A stretch of DNA of 64,000 nucleotides from Pseudonocardia sp. SCN 73-27 (GCA_001725415.1 MEGH01000023.1:161860-225859), one strand, 5' to 3'; positions 21,485 to 31,641 are shown, counted from the stretch's first letter. Notes: a model not told the origin generated them from the letters alone. Numbers and translations: made by a program.

Positions 21485-22177
21485 TCAGGGCTGCAGGCGG
21501 TAGCCCATGCCCGCTTCCGTCAGCAGGTGCTGCGGGTCGCTCGGGTTCGGTTCCAGCTTGCGACGCAGCTGCGCCAGGTAGACACGCAGGTAGTTCGTCT
21601 CCGTCGCGTAGCCGGGACCCCAGACCTCGCGGAGGATGTCACGCTGCGCGACGAGCCGCCCTGGATGCCGCGCCAGCATCTCGAGGATGCCCCACTCCGT
21701 CGGCGTGAGATGGACGGGACGGCCCTCGCGGAGCACCTGCTTGGCCGCGAGGTCCACCCGGAACGCGGCGGTGTCGACGACGGCCTGCCCGTCGGGGGCC
21801 TGCGACACCGCAGCTCGGCGTACCGCGGCGCGCAGCCGGGCCAGCAGCTCGGCCATGCCGAAGGGCTTGGTGACGTAGTCGTCGGCACCGGCGTCGAGGG
21901 CGCGGACCTTCTCGCCGGAGTCGGTGCGTGCGGAGAGCACCACGATCGGCACGGTGCTCCACCCGCGCAGCCCCTCGACGACCTCGGTGCCGTCGAGGTC
22001 AGGCAGGCCCAGGTCGAGGACGACGACGTCGGGGGTGGTGTCGGCGGCGGCGCGCAGGGCCGCGGCGCCGCTGTCGGCGAGTGCGACGTCGTAGCCGTGG
22101 GCGGTGAGGTTGATCCGCAGGGCGCGCAGGATCTGGGGGTCGTCGTCGACGACGAGGACGCGGACCCCTGTGCTCAC
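21485..22177 (-). CDS. OmpR/KdpE-family response regulator (orphan)
   Basis: A 230-residue response regulator: receiver domain with VVDDD (9-13), phosphoacceptor D55 (VVVLDLGLPD), VVLSART and YVTKPFG, then a winged-helix output domain (LTPTEWGILEMLARHPGRLV and ETNYLRVYLAQLRRKLE). The sequence is closest in style to KdpE, but no kdp genes or histidine kinase lie nearby. The GTG start (VSTGVRVLVVDDD) fits the family; the frame is open 84 bases further. It is convergent with the CAP gene and divergent from corA. Confidence 0.9.
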   Translation of the reverse strand: MSTGVRVLVVDDDPQILRALRINLTAHGYDVALADSGAAALRAAADTTPDVVVLDLGLPDLDGTEVVEGLRGWSTVPIVVLSARTDSGEKVRALDAGADDYVTKPFGMAELLARLRAAVRRAAVSQAPDGQAVVDTAAFRVDLAAKQVLREGRPVHLTPTEWGILEMLARHPGRLVAQRDILREVWGPGYATETNYLRVYLAQLRRKLEPNPSDPQHLLTEAGMGYRLQP

Positions 22178-22244
22178 CGCGCCATTCTGCGTCAGGACGA
22201 CGCAGAGTGGCTGCGTACGCTGCACCCGTGGGAGGGAGCCGGGT

Positions 22245-23276
22245 GTGACGGTCGTCGACAACGCCGTCTACGTGGACGGGAAACGGGGAGCCGAGCCGAC
22301 CTCGCTCGACCAGACCTACGCGGCCCTGCGCCGCTGTCCCGACGGGCGCAGCTTCGGCTGGATCGGGCTGTTGCGCCCGACGGAGGACGAGATCACCTCC
22401 GTCGCGAAGGAGTTCGGGCTGCACGACCTCGCCGTCGAGGACACCGTGCACGCCCATCAGCGGCCCAAGCTCGAACGCTACGACGACACCGTGTTCGTGG
22501 TGCTGCGCCCGGCACGCTACGTCGACCCGGTGGAGGTCGTCGAGCTGGGCGAGATCCACCTGTTCCTCGGCGCCGACTTCGTGGTGACGGTCCGCCACGC
22601 CGACGAGCCCGACCTCGCCGAGGTGCGGCACCGGCTGGAGGACGACCCGGAGCTGCTGGCGCACGGCCCGTTCGCGGTGCTGTACGCGGTGCTGGACAAG
22701 GTCGTCGACGACTACGGGCCCGTCCTCGACGGCCTGCAGGACGACATCGACCAGATCGAGGTGCAGGTCTTCGAGGGCGACCCGACGGCGTCGCGGCGCA
22801 TCTACCAGCTGACCCGCGAGGTGATCGCGTTCCAGCGAGCGGTGGAGCCGCTGCGGGAGCTGTTCGGCGAGCTGCGGTTCCGGTTCTCGAAGACCGGCAC
22901 CGACACCGACCCGGAGCTGCGCCGGGCGTTGCGCGACGTCGCCGACCACGCGCTGCGCGTCCTGGAGCGCACCGACGGGTTCCGGCAGCTGCTGGCCAAC
23001 ATCCTGACGGTCAACTCGACGCTGGTGGCGCAGCGGCAGAACGACGAGATGACGCGGCTGACCGAGGCCGGCTACGTGCAGAACGAGCAGATGAAACGGG
23101 TGTCGTCGTGGGCGGCGATCCTGTTCGCCCCGACGCTCGTGGCCGGCGTCTACGGCATGAACTTCACCCACATGCCGGAGCTGGACTGGTGGTTCGGCTA
23201 TCCGATGGCGATCGGGCTGATGCTGTTGCTCGGCCTGGTGCTGTACCTGATCTTCAAGCGACGGGGTTGGCTCTGA
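22245..23276 (+). CDS. corA: CorA-type magnesium/cobalt transporter
   Basis: Pentameric divalent-cation channel of the inner membrane. The 343-residue protein has a large N-terminal cytoplasmic domain, the long stalk helix (RQLLANILTVNSTLVAQRQNDEM) and two C-terminal membrane helices. The signature YGMNF (GMN 304-306) ends the first, followed by the loop THMPELDW. The GTG start at 22245 has a GGAGGG ribosome site 8 nt upstream. The stop abuts the mutM stop on the other strand with no spacer. Confidence 0.94.
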   Translation: MTVVDNAVYVDGKRGAEPTSLDQTYAALRRCPDGRSFGWIGLLRPTEDEITSVAKEFGLHDLAVEDTVHAHQRPKLERYDDTVFVVLRPARYVDPVEVVELGEIHLFLGADFVVTVRHADEPDLAEVRHRLEDDPELLAHGPFAVLYAVLDKVVDDYGPVLDGLQDDIDQIEVQVFEGDPTASRRIYQLTREVIAFQRAVEPLRELFGELRFRFSKTGTDTDPELRRALRDVADHALRVLERTDGFRQLLANILTVNSTLVAQRQNDEMTRLTEAGYVQNEQMKRVSSWAAILFAPTLVAGVYGMNFTHMPELDWWFGYPMAIGLMLLLGLVLYLIFKRRGWL

Positions 23277-24173
23277 TCAGGTGCGTGCCTGTCGGGGCCG
23301 GGGCTGGCAGCGCGGGCACGAGAACGACGACCGGTTCATGAACGGGTCGCGCCGGATCGGGGTGCCGCAGCGGCGGCACGGCTTGTCGGCCTGTCCGTAG
23401 GCGTCCAGCGACCGGTCGAAGTAGCCGGAGGCGCCGTTGACGTTGACGTACAGCGCGTCGAACGAGGTGCCACCCTGCGCGAGCGCGGCGTCCACGACCT
23501 CGGACGCGGCGCCGAGGACGGCCCGGCCCTGCGCCCGGGTGAGCGTCTCGGTCGGGCGGGCCCAGTGCAGCTCCGCCCTCCACAGCGCCTCGTCGGCGTA
23601 GATGTTGCCGATCCCGGACACGACGGTCTGGTCGAGCAGGGCGCGCTTGAGGCCCGTGCGGCGGCGCCGGATGCCGGCGACGGCGTCGTCGAGGGAGAAC
23701 GCCGGGTCCATGGGGTCGCGCGCGATGTGGGCGACCGGCTCGGGCAGCAGCCCGCCACCGACGGCCGGCACGAGCGGGTGCGCCGACAGCCCGCCGAAGG
23801 TCCGCTGGTCGACGAACCGCAGCTCGGGGCCGTCGTCGTCGAACGTGATGCGCACCCGCAGGTGCTTCTCGTCGGGGCTGTCGTGGGTCTCGACGAGCAT
23901 CTGCCCGCTCATGCCGAGGTGGGCGAGTACGGCATCGTCGCCCTTCTCCGCGGGGGCGTCGGGGGCGTCGGCCAGCTCCAGCCACAGGTACTTGCCGCGC
24001 CGCTGCGCGGCACCGATCACACGGCCGGCGAGGCGGCCCGTGAAGTCGGCGGCACCGGCCGCGTGCCGGCGGATCGACCGGGGGTGCGCGACGGTGACGG
24101 TGTCGATGCGCCTGCCGACGACGTGGTCGTGCAGGCCACGACGGACGACCTCGACCTCGGGCAGCTCGGGCAC
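23277..24173 (-). CDS. mutM: Formamidopyrimidine-DNA glycosylase
   Basis: Removes 8-oxoguanine and other oxidised purines, with AP-lyase activity. The 298-residue protein starts [14 protein letters not shown] (catalytic P2 and E3). It has the core lysine region [10 protein letters not shown], the H2TH block ([13 protein letters not shown]) and a C-terminal zinc finger (CRRCG...CPRC). It is downstream of rnc with a 13-nt gap, as in mycobacteria. Confidence 0.96.
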   Translation of the reverse strand: MPELPEVEVVRRGLHDHVVGRRIDTVTVAHPRSIRRHAAGAADFTGRLAGRVIGAAQRRGKYLWLELADAPDAPAEKGDDAVLAHLGMSGQMLVETHDSPDEKHLRVRITFDDDGPELRFVDQRTFGGLSAHPLVPAVGGGLLPEPVAHIARDPMDPAFSLDDAVAGIRRRRTGLKRALLDQTVVSGIGNIYADEALWRAELHWARPTETLTRAQGRAVLGAASEVVDAALAQGGTSFDALYVNVNGASGYFDRSLDAYGQADKPCRRCGTPIRRDPFMNRSSFSCPRCQPRPRQART

Positions 24174-24186
24174 GCGCGGGCCGGGA

Positions 24187-24912
24187 TCAGACGGCCGAGC
24201 CGACGGACCCGTCGGCGGAGGCGTCCTCGGCCGACAGCGCCCGCCACGCGAGCGCAGCGGCCTTCTGCTCGGCCTCCTTCTTGGTGCGCCCGTCGCCCGA
24301 GCCCAGCTCCCGCCCTCCGACGACGGCCGTGGCCGTGAACGTCTTCAGGTGGTCGGGCCCGTCCTCGGTGATCCGGTACTCCGGGACACCCAGCTCGGCG
24401 GCGGCGGTGAGCTCCTGCAGCGACGTCTTCCAGTCGAGCCCCGCGCCCAGCAGGGGCGCGTTGCGCAGCAGCTCGTCGAAGAGCCGGTGGATGACGTCGC
24501 GCGACGGCTCGAGGCCGTGCTGCAGGTAGACGGCGCCGATCAGGGCCTCGGTGGCGTCGGCCAGGATGCTGGCCTTCGAGCGGCCGCCGGTGAGCTCCTC
24601 ACCGCGGCCGAGGAACAGGTGCGCGCCCAGCCCGCCGGGCACCAGCCCGGCCGCGACCCCGGCCAGGGCGTTCATGTTGACGACGCTCGCCCGCAGTTTC
24701 GCGAGCTGGCCCTCGGGGAGGTCGGGGTGGTCGAGGTAGAGCCGTTCGGTGACGACGATGCTCAGCACCGAGTCGCCCAGGAACTCCAGGCGCTCGTTGG
24801 TGGGCAGCCCGCCGTTCTCGTACGCGTACGACCGATGGGTGAGGGCGAGCGTCAGCAGATCGGGTTCGAGCTCGACGCCCAGCGCACGAAGCAGGGGGCC
24901 GTGATCCTCCAC
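24187..24912 (-). CDS. rnc: Ribonuclease III
   Basis: Double-strand-specific endoribonuclease for rRNA processing and mRNA decay. The 241-residue product has signature [12 protein letters not shown] (from 39; acidic residues E40, E43, D47), the second acidic motif [12 protein letters not shown] and a C-terminal double-stranded RNA-binding domain (from about 170; [15 protein letters not shown] ... [13 protein letters not shown]). The GTG start at 24912 has an AAAGGAG sequence upstream. An Asp/Ala/Ser-rich tail is extra. It follows rpmF by 37 nt. Confidence 0.95.
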   Translation of the reverse strand: MEDHGPLLRALGVELEPDLLTLALTHRSYAYENGGLPTNERLEFLGDSVLSIVVTERLYLDHPDLPEGQLAKLRASVVNMNALAGVAAGLVPGGLGAHLFLGRGEELTGGRSKASILADATEALIGAVYLQHGLEPSRDVIHRLFDELLRNAPLLGAGLDWKTSLQELTAAAELGVPEYRITEDGPDHLKTFTATAVVGGRELGSGDGRTKKEAEQKAAALAWRALSAEDASADGSVGSAV

Positions 24913-24949
24913 GGCCCCCTGGACTCCTTTGCCCGCCAAAGCGGTGCGA

Positions 24950-25132
24950 TCAGGCCGGGGTGACGACCTGGCGGCCGTCGTAGGTCCCGCAGGTGGGGCA
25001 GGCCACGTGCGGCGGCTTGAGCTCCTTGCAGGCGCGGTTGGAGCAGGCGACGAGGGTCGGCGCGGTGGCCTTCCACTGCGCCCGGCGAGAGCGCGTGTTG
25101 GACCGCGACATCCGGCGCTTGGGTACGGCCAC
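24950..25132 (-). CDS. rpmF: 50S ribosomal protein L32
   Basis: A 60-residue large-subunit protein starting at GTG ([20 protein letters not shown]), with a zinc-ribbon-like cysteine set (ACSNRAC and ACPTCG). A GAGGAGAATT ribosome site precedes it. It sits in the conserved DUF177-rpmF-rnc-mutM order. Confidence 0.96.
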   Translation of the reverse strand: MAVPKRRMSRSNTRSRRAQWKATAPTLVACSNRACKELKPPHVACPTCGTYDGRQVVTPA

Positions 25133-25189
25133 GGCAATTCTCCTCAGTACTGGTCACGTCAAGGGGTGCATCAGGCGTACCTGAGCGAG

Positions 25190-25771
25190 TCAGTCCGACG
25201 ACATCCGCTCACGCAGCGCCGACCAACGAGGGTCCAGTGTCTCATGCCCGTGATCCGGGCCGAGATCGGCCTTCCGACCGCCGCACTCGGCGCACAGTCC
25301 GGGGCAGTCGTCCCTGCACAGCGGGGCCAGCGGCAGCGTGATGCCGACCGCGTCGCGGACCGTCTGCTCGACGTCGAGCCACTCGTCGACGAGCCGTGGG
25401 ATCTCGTCGGCGTCGGTGGTCTCCTCCGTGACGCTGTCCGGGTAGGCGAACAGCTCGCCGATGCGGACGGTCAGCTCGTCGGAGAGCTCGTCGAGACACC
25501 GCGAGCACTCGCCGGCCACCCGGGCCGACACGGTGCCCGAGACGTAGACGCCCTCGCTGACCGCCTCGAGCGACAGGTCGAGCACCACCGGGCTGCCCGG
25601 AGGGACCTCGAGGACCCCTTCGAGCCCGATGACGCCCTCGGCCGGGGCCGGGGCGGGGATCTCGCGGGACACGGTGCGCATGGTGCCCGCGCGCCTGCCG
25701 AGCTCCCGTGTGCTGAACGCCCAAGGGCTCTGCGGCTCGTGCTTGGCGGGCCTGGTGTCGGTGTTCTTCAT
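25190..25771 (-). CDS. DUF177/YceD-family protein
   Basis: A 193-residue member of the YceD/DUF177 family, found upstream of rpmF in most bacteria and linked to 23S rRNA accumulation in plants and bacteria. Visible are the N-terminal FSTRELGRRAGTMR, the CSRCLDEL motif and the C-terminal cysteine cluster (CRDDCPGLCAECGG) followed by DPRWSALRERM. The cysteines suggest metal binding. No enzymatic residues are apparent. Confidence 0.88.
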   Translation of the reverse strand: MKNTDTRPAKHEPQSPWAFSTRELGRRAGTMRTVSREIPAPAPAEGVIGLEGVLEVPPGSPVVLDLSLEAVSEGVYVSGTVSARVAGECSRCLDELSDELTVRIGELFAYPDSVTEETTDADEIPRLVDEWLDVEQTVRDAVGITLPLAPLCRDDCPGLCAECGGRKADLGPDHGHETLDPRWSALRERMSSD

Positions 25772-25823
25772 GACCGGCGCCAGGATAGCCGCTCCCTCCG
25801 ACAGGAACGGCCTGGCGGGAGGT

Positions 25824-26603
25824 TCAGTCGATCAGGTCCATCCCGGTCCCGCTCAGGCCGGACGCCGGACCCGAGCCGTTGCGACCGATCGACGTCGCGG
25901 GGGTGCCGTTGGGCGAGCCGTTGCGCCAGATCTGGGTGCGGCCACGGCTGACGGTGCGCAGCGCCTTCGTGAGGCTGTCCTCGAACTCGGCCAGCTTGGC
26001 GTCGACGTAGCCGTCGCACTCACGGCGCAGCCGATCCGCCTCGCCGTCCGCGCCGTCGACGATCCGCGCCGCCTCCGCCCGGGCCGCCTGCACGACCTCG
26101 GCCTGCGACACGAGCCTGGCCTGCTCGGCCTGACCGTCGGCGATGTAGCGGTCGTGCGCGGCGCGGCCGGCCTCGGCGAGCCGCTCGGCCTCGGTGCGGG
26201 CACGCTCGGTGGTCTCGGCGTGGATGCGGCGGCCCTCCGACACGGTGCGCTCCGCCTCGTGCCGGGCCTGCGCGACCGTCTGCTCCGCCTCCTCACGCGC
26301 CTCGGCGACGAGCCTGTCGGCCTCCTCGCGGGCCTCGACGAGCATCCGCTCGGCCTCCTCGGTGGCCGAGCTGCGCGTCTCGTCGGCCTCCTGCTGGGCC
26401 TCGGCCACGATCTCGTCCCGACGGTCGAGGACGTCCTGAGCGTCGTCGAGCTCGCCGGGGATCGCCTCCCGGACGTCGTCCAGCAGTTCGAGGACGTCAC
26501 CACGCGGCACCACGCAGTTGGCCGTCATCGGGAGGCTGCGCGCCTCCTCGACGACCGTCACCAACGCGTCGAGCGACTCGAAGACCCGGTACACGTCCCG
26601 CAT
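25824..26603 (-). CDS. SepIVA/DivIVA-like coiled-coil protein
   Basis: A 259-residue protein with a DivIVA-like N-terminus (MRDVYRVFESLDALVTVVEEA), a long coiled coil of EAREEAERT-type heptads (about 70-205) and an Asn/Gly-rich tail. Position and architecture match mycobacterial SepIVA, a septum-associated factor in cell division and envelope growth. It has its own candidate promoter (26628-26655) and lies between coaD and DUF177. Orthology to SepIVA rests on synteny and coiled-coil style, not on a catalytic motif. Confidence 0.82.
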   Translation of the reverse strand: MRDVYRVFESLDALVTVVEEARSLPMTANCVVPRGDVLELLDDVREAIPGELDDAQDVLDRRDEIVAEAQQEADETRSSATEEAERMLVEAREEADRLVAEAREEAEQTVAQARHEAERTVSEGRRIHAETTERARTEAERLAEAGRAAHDRYIADGQAEQARLVSQAEVVQAARAEAARIVDGADGEADRLRRECDGYVDAKLAEFEDSLTKALRTVSRGRTQIWRNGSPNGTPATSIGRNGSGPASGLSGTGMDLID

Positions 26604-26627
26604 CCTCGCATCACGACACCGCCGGAC

Positions 26628-26655
26628 GCCGTATTGCCGCTGCTCCGCGTGTCAA
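26628..26655 (-). promoter_or_regulatory. Sigma-70-type promoter of sepIVA-like gene
   Basis: Minus-strand TTGACA (26655-26650) and TACGGC (26633-26628), 16 bp apart. The -35 is a perfect consensus, unusual in this GC-rich window. The predicted transcript start lies about 18 nt before the ATG at 26603. Confidence 0.5.
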
Positions 26656-26717
26656 GTTCCGACCGGGTGAAGTGTGGTTGCGCGCCAACGCGATCGGGTA
26701 GAGAACGCGCCGCAGGC

Positions 26718-27200
26718 TCAGGCGCGCTCGGCGAGCCGGTCGAGCAACTGCCGATGCACCGTCGGCGGGAGCAGGTGCGCGACGTCGCCGCCGTAGGTCG
26801 CGACCTCCTTGACCAGCGAGCTGGACAGGAAGCTGAACTCCGGCGTCGTCGACATGAAGAGGGTGTCGATCCCCGAGAGCCGCTGGTTCATCTGCGCCAT
26901 CTGCAGCTCGTAGTCGAAGTCCGTGACCGCGCGCAGGCCCTTGACGATCGCGCGCACGTCGTTGGCCGTGCAGTAGTCCACGAGCAGGCCGTGGAACGCG
27001 TCGACACGGATGTTGGGCAGGTCGGCCGTCGTCTCGCGCAGCATCTCCATGCGCTCCTCGACGGTGAACAGGCCCTGCTTGCGCTTGTTGATCAGCACCG
27101 CGACCACGACCTCGTCGAACAGGCCGGATGCCCGCGCCACGATGTCGAGATGGCCCAGGGTGACCGGGTCGAACGAACCGGGACAGACGGCGCGCCTCAT
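26718..27200 (-). CDS. coaD: Phosphopantetheine adenylyltransferase
   Basis: Penultimate step of coenzyme A synthesis: 4'-phosphopantetheine plus ATP gives dephospho-CoA. The 160-residue product has the nucleotidyltransferase motif [10 protein letters not shown] near the N-terminus, KRYL-like [27 protein letters not shown] and the C-terminal [11 protein letters not shown]. The ATG at 27200 starts the typical [12 protein letters not shown]. It follows rsmD by 22 nt, the usual bacterial pair. Confidence 0.96.
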   Translation of the reverse strand: MRRAVCPGSFDPVTLGHLDIVARASGLFDEVVVAVLINKRKQGLFTVEERMEMLRETTADLPNIRVDAFHGLLVDYCTANDVRAIVKGLRAVTDFDYELQMAQMNQRLSGIDTLFMSTTPEFSFLSSSLVKEVATYGGDVAHLLPPTVHRQLLDRLAERA

Positions 27201-27222
27201 CGCACGACCAGCGTCGGGGAGA

Positions 27223-27786
27223 TCACGAGGCCGGACCGTACCGGACCCCGACGTGCAGCACCGTGTCCCCGTAACGCCTCTCACGCACGCTCTCGAAGCC
27301 CTCCGGCCAGCCGAAGACACCCGATCGGGCGTCACGCTCCACGACGACGACCGTCTCCTCGGCGAGCCAGCCGCCCCGCGCGGCCGCCGCGAGCCAGCCC
27401 GCGATCTCCTCGCCCGGCACGGCGTAGGGCGGGTCGACGAGGACGACGTCGAAGCGCCCGCGCGGGACACCGCCCAGCGCGGTCGCGACGGTCGCGGCGA
27501 CGACCTCTCCCCCGAGACCCAGGTCGGAGACGTTGCGCCGCAACACGTTCACGGCCCTCTTGTCCGACTCGACGAACACCGCGTGCGCCGCGCCGCGCGA
27601 GAGCGCCTCCAGGCCCAGCGCGCCCGATCCCGCACAGAGGTCGAGCACGCGGGCGCCGTCGAGACCCGGGTCGTTGTCCAGCGCGCTGAACAACGCCTCG
27701 CGCACCCGGTCGGACGTCGGCCGGGTACCGCGGGGCGGCACGGCGAGGCGCCGCCCCCCGGCCCGGCCGGCGATGATCCGCGTCAC
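27223..27786 (-). CDS. rsmD: 16S rRNA (guanine-966-N2)-methyltransferase
   Basis: Methylates G966 of 16S rRNA. The 187-residue Rossmann methyltransferase has the start [14 protein letters not shown], the SAM motif [19 protein letters not shown] and the catalytic motif DPPY in [11 protein letters not shown]. It lies 7 nt after pyc and before coaD, so all three probably share a transcript. Confidence 0.95.
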   Translation of the reverse strand: MTRIIAGRAGGRRLAVPPRGTRPTSDRVREALFSALDNDPGLDGARVLDLCAGSGALGLEALSRGAAHAVFVESDKRAVNVLRRNVSDLGLGGEVVAATVATALGGVPRGRFDVVLVDPPYAVPGEEIAGWLAAAARGGWLAEETVVVVERDARSGVFGWPEGFESVRERRYGDTVLHVGVRYGPAS

Positions 27787-27793
27787 CGTGCGG

Positions 27794-30700
27794 CTATGCC
27801 AGCTCGATCAGCAGGTCGCCACCCTCGACCTGCTGGACCTTGCCGATCGCCAGCCGGTCGACGGTGCCCGCCTTCTGCGCGGTGATCGACGCCTCCATCT
27901 TCATGGCCTCGATCGTCGCGACGGTCTGGCCCGCGTCGACCTTGTCGCCCTCGCCGACCTGCAGCGTCACCACACCGGCGAACGGCGCGGCGACGTGCCG
28001 GTCGTTGCCACGTTCGGCCTTCTCCGCGGCCTTGACGTCGGTGGCCACCGAGCGGTCGCGCACCGACACCGGCCGCAGCTGCCCGTTGAGCGTGGTCAGG
28101 ACGGTGCGGATGCCGCGCTCGTCGGGCTCGGAGATGGCCTCCAGCTCGATGATCAGGTCGACACCGCGGTCGATCGCCGCCGAGTGCTCGATCTCGGGCT
28201 CGAGACCGTAGAAGTAGTCCTTCGACGACAGCACGCTCGTGTCGCCGAAGTCCTCCCGGTGGGTCTCGAACTCCTTCGTCGGCGCGGGGAACAGCAGCCG
28301 GTTCAACGTCCGGCGACGCTCCTCGCGCAGGCCACGACGGTCGTCGATCGACAGGTCGGCCGGGCCGTGCTCGGGCTTGCGGCCCTCCAGCGCCCGGGTG
28401 CGGAACGGCTCGGGCCAGCCGCCGGGCGGGTCGCCCAGCTCGCCGCGCAGGAAGCCGATCACCGAGTCCGGCACGTCGAACCTGGCCGGGTCGGACTCGA
28501 AGTCGGCCGGGTCGACACCCGCGCCGACCAGGTGCAGCGCCAGGTCACCCACGACCTTCGACGACGGCGTCACCTTCACCAACCGGCCCAGCATGCGGTC
28601 GGCGGCGGCGTAGCAGTCCTCGATCAGCTCGAACCGGTCGCCCAGGCCGAGCGCGATCGCCTGCTGCCGGAGATTGGACAGCTGCCCGCCCGGGATCTCG
28701 TGGTGGTAGACGCGGCCCGTCGGGCTGGCGAGCCCCGACTCGAACGGCGCGTAGACCTTACGGACGGCCTCCCAGTACGGCTCCAGGTCACCGACCGCCT
28801 GCAGCGACAGCCCCGTCTCGCGGTCGGCGTGATCGGTGGCCGCCACCAGCGCAGACAGCGACGGCTGCGACGTCGTGCCCGCCATGGACGCGACGGCCGC
28901 GTCGACCGCGTCGACACCCGCGTCGATCGCCGCCATCAAGGTGGCCAGCTGGCCGCCCGCGGTGTCGTGGGTGTGCAGGTGAACCGGCAGGTCGAACCGC
29001 TCCCGCAGCGCCGTGACCAGCGTCCGCGCCGCCGGAGGGCGCAGCAGGCCCGCCATGTCCTTGATCGCCAGCACGTGCGCACCCGCGTCGACGATCTGCT
29101 CCGCCAGCCGCAGGTAGTAGTCCAACGTGTAGAGCGTCTCGCCCGGGTCCGACAGGTCGGCGGTGTAGCAGAGCGCCACCTCGGCGACGCTCGACCCGGT
29201 CTCGCGGACCGCCCGGATCGCCGGGCGCATCTGCTCGACGTCGTTGAGCGCGTCGAAGATCCGGAAGATGTCCATCCCCGTCTCGGCGGCCTCCGCGACG
29301 AACGCGTCGGTCACCTCCGTCGGGTACGGCGTGTAACCGACGGTGTTGCGGCCGCGCAGCAGCATCTGCGTGCACAGGTTGGGCACCGCCTCCCGCAGCG
29401 CGGCCAGGCGCTCCCACGGGTCCTCGGCCAGGAACCGCAGCGCCACGTCGTACGTCGCGCCGCCCCAGCACTCCAGCGACAGCAGCTGCGGCGCCGTCCG
29501 CGCCACGTACGGGGCAACCGCCAGCAGGTCCTTCGTCCGCACCCGCGTCGCCAGCAACGACTGGTGCGCGTCACGGAACGTCGTGTCCGTGACCGCCACC
29601 GCCGTCTGGGCGCGCAGCCGCGCCGCGAAACCCTCCGGGCCCAGCTCGGCCAGCAGCTGACGCGAACCGTCGGGAGCAGGCGCCCTCAGGTCGACCTTCG
29701 GCAGCTTGTCCGCGGGCTCGACCACCTTCGGGCGCGGCCCGTTCGGCTTGTTGACGGTCACGTCCGCCAGGTAGTTCAGCAGCCGCGTCCCACGGTCGGC
29801 CGACGGCCGCGCGTTCAGCAGGTGCGGACGGTCCTCGATGAAGCTCGTCGTGACCTTGCCCTGCTGGAAGTCCGCGTCGTTCAGCACCGCGGCCAGGAAC
29901 GGCAGGTTCGACGACACACCCCGGATGCGGAACTCCGCGATCGCCCGGCGCGCCCGACGCACCGCGTTGGAGAAGTCGTGCCCGTGACAGGTCAGCTTCA
30001 CCAGCATCGAGTCGAAGTGCGCGCTGACCTCGGCTCCCGTGTGCGTCGTGCCGCCGTCGAGCCGCACACCCGGGCCACCCGGCGAGCGGTAGGCGCTGAT
30101 CGTCCCTGTGTCGGGACGGAACCCGTTGGCAGGGTCCTCGGTGGTGACGCGGCACTGCAGCGCCGCACCCCTCAGCTGCACCTCGTCCTGCGTCAGCCGC
30201 AGCGACGGCAGCGTCGCCCCCGACGCGATCCGCAGCTGCGCGATCACCAGGTCCCGGTCGGTGACCTGCTCGGTCACCGTGTGCTCGACCTGGATGCGCG
30301 GGTTCATCTCGATGAAGACGTGGTTGCCGCGCTCGTCCAGCAGGAACTCGACGGTGCCCGCGTTGACGTAGCCGATGTGCCGTGCGAACGCCACCGCGTC
30401 GGCACAGATCTTGTCGCGCAGCTCCGGGTCGAGGTTCGGCGCCGGCGCGATCTCGATGACCTTCTGGTGGCGCCGCTGCACCGAACAGTCCCGCTCGTAC
30501 AGGTGCACGACGTTGCCGTCGGCGTCGGCGAGGATCTGCACCTCGATGTGCCGGGGGTTCACCACGGCCTGCTCGAGGAACACCGTCGCGTCGCCGAACG
30601 CCGACTCGGCCTCCCGCATCGCGGCCTCGATCGCGTCGCGCAGGTCGCCCGGCTCGGCGACCCGGCGCATCCCGCGCCCGCCACCACCCGCGACCGCCTT

Positions 30701-31171
30701 CACGAACACCGGGAACCCGATCTCGTCGGCGGCCGCCACCAGGGCGTCGACGTCAGTGGCCGGCTCGCTGGAGTTCAGCACCGCCACACCGGCCTCGCGC
30801 GCTGCCGCGACGGCACGCGCCTTGTTGCCGGTCAGGTGCAGCACGTCGGCGGGCGGGCCCACGAACGTGATGCCCGCCGCCTCACAGGCCTCGGCCAGGT
30901 CGGGGTTCTCCGAGAGGAAGCCGTAACCGGGGTAGATCGCGTCGGCACCCGCGCGCTGCGCCGCCGCCACCACCTCGTCGACGGACAGGTACGCCCGCAC
31001 CGGGTGGCCGCGCTCGCCGATCAGGTACGACTCGTCGGCCTTCGCCCGGTGCAGCGAGTTCCGGTCCTCGTACGGGTAGACGGCCACCGTGGCGACGCCG
31101 AGCTCGTACGCGGCCCGGAACGCCCGGATCGCGATCTCGCCACGGTTGGCGACCAACACCTTGCCGAACAT
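27794..31171 (-). CDS. pyc: Pyruvate carboxylase
   Basis: Anaplerotic biotin enzyme converting pyruvate and bicarbonate to oxaloacetate. The 1125-residue protein has the biotin carboxylase half (MFGKVLVANRGEIAIRAFRAA, then GGGGRGMRRV and EMNPRIQVEHTVTE), the carboxyltransferase barrel (DTTFRDAHQSLLATRVRT; HLHTHDTAGGQLATL) and the C-terminal biotinyl domain with the lysine of EAMKME (K1091). The start at 31171 matches the family and has AGGGAG upstream; the longer open frame is not supported. It heads the pyc-rsmD-coaD set. Confidence 0.97.
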   Translation of the reverse strand: MFGKVLVANRGEIAIRAFRAAYELGVATVAVYPYEDRNSLHRAKADESYLIGERGHPVRAYLSVDEVVAAAQRAGADAIYPGYGFLSENPDLAEACEAAGITFVGPPADVLHLTGNKARAVAAAREAGVAVLNSSEPATDVDALVAAADEIGFPVFVKAVAGGGGRGMRRVAEPGDLRDAIEAAMREAESAFGDATVFLEQAVVNPRHIEVQILADADGNVVHLYERDCSVQRRHQKVIEIAPAPNLDPELRDKICADAVAFARHIGYVNAGTVEFLLDERGNHVFIEMNPRIQVEHTVTEQVTDRDLVIAQLRIASGATLPSLRLTQDEVQLRGAALQCRVTTEDPANGFRPDTGTISAYRSPGGPGVRLDGGTTHTGAEVSAHFDSMLVKLTCHGHDFSNAVRRARRAIAEFRIRGVSSNLPFLAAVLNDADFQQGKVTTSFIEDRPHLLNARPSADRGTRLLNYLADVTVNKPNGPRPKVVEPADKLPKVDLRAPAPDGSRQLLAELGPEGFAARLRAQTAVAVTDTTFRDAHQSLLATRVRTKDLLAVAPYVARTAPQLLSLECWGGATYDVALRFLAEDPWERLAALREAVPNLCTQMLLRGRNTVGYTPYPTEVTDAFVAEAAETGMDIFRIFDALNDVEQMRPAIRAVRETGSSVAEVALCYTADLSDPGETLYTLDYYLRLAEQIVDAGAHVLAIKDMAGLLRPPAARTLVTALRERFDLPVHLHTHDTAGGQLATLMAAIDAGVDAVDAAVASMAGTTSQPSLSALVAATDHADRETGLSLQAVGDLEPYWEAVRKVYAPFESGLASPTGRVYHHEIPGGQLSNLRQQAIALGLGDRFELIEDCYAAADRMLGRLVKVTPSSKVVGDLALHLVGAGVDPADFESDPARFDVPDSVIGFLRGELGDPPGGWPEPFRTRALEGRKPEHGPADLSIDDRRGLREERRRTLNRLLFPAPTKEFETHREDFGDTSVLSSKDYFYGLEPEIEHSAAIDRGVDLIIELEAISEPDERGIRTVLTTLNGQLRPVSVRDRSVATDVKAAEKAERGNDRHVAAPFAGVVTLQVGEGDKVDAGQTVATIEAMKMEASITAQKAGTVDRLAIGKVQQVEGGDLLIELA

Positions 31172-31641
31172 CAGACTCCCTGGGGTGGGGGACCACGACA
31201 CATCCGGGCGCTGTGACGCCCGCGATGCGGACGAGATCGTCTCACGCGACCCCCGGTCGGGCCGTCGCCGCCGGTCGCGGCCGGGGTACCCCACATGTGC
31301 TCCCCCCACCCGAGCCCCGCCCGGCCGTCGGCGACTCGCGGCAGGCAGTACCTCGGCCCTCGGCGAGTCGCGACGTGCAGCGCCCCGGCCCCCGAAACAC
31401 CGCGCGCCGGATCAGGGTCGACCAGGCAGGGCCTCACCCGGCCCGGCGCCCGACCACGCGGATCGGGGCCCGGCGGGCGGGGGTCGCGCGGACGGGGCAG
31501 CTCGGCTGAGAGCGCGCTGAGGGTGGGGCCGACCGGGCGAACCTCGCGAACCGGCGCGATACCCGCTCGGAGCAGCGGATCGGGCGTCGATTCCCCGGCA
31601 CGACGATGCGCGGACGCCACCGGTTCGGGTACCAAGGAGTC
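31172..31641. other. Intergenic region without recognisable gene
   Basis: Divergent space of 470 bases between pyc and the membrane-protein gene. No coding segment with family-like features was seen. The only structure is a 9-nt inverted repeat, GCGACTCGC (31331-31339) with GCGAGTCGC (31363-31371), separated by 23 bases. Confidence 0.6.

Noticed and set aside
27533-31216. Plus-strand open frame of about 1200 codons opposite pyc
   Set aside because: Composition is Arg/Val/Asp repeats expected from antisense of high-GC coding DNA; pyc on the other strand is unambiguous.
31331-31371. 9-nt inverted repeat as terminator or operator
   Set aside because: Loop of 23 bases, no flanking gene end and no promoter alignment; chance occurrence is plausible at this GC content.
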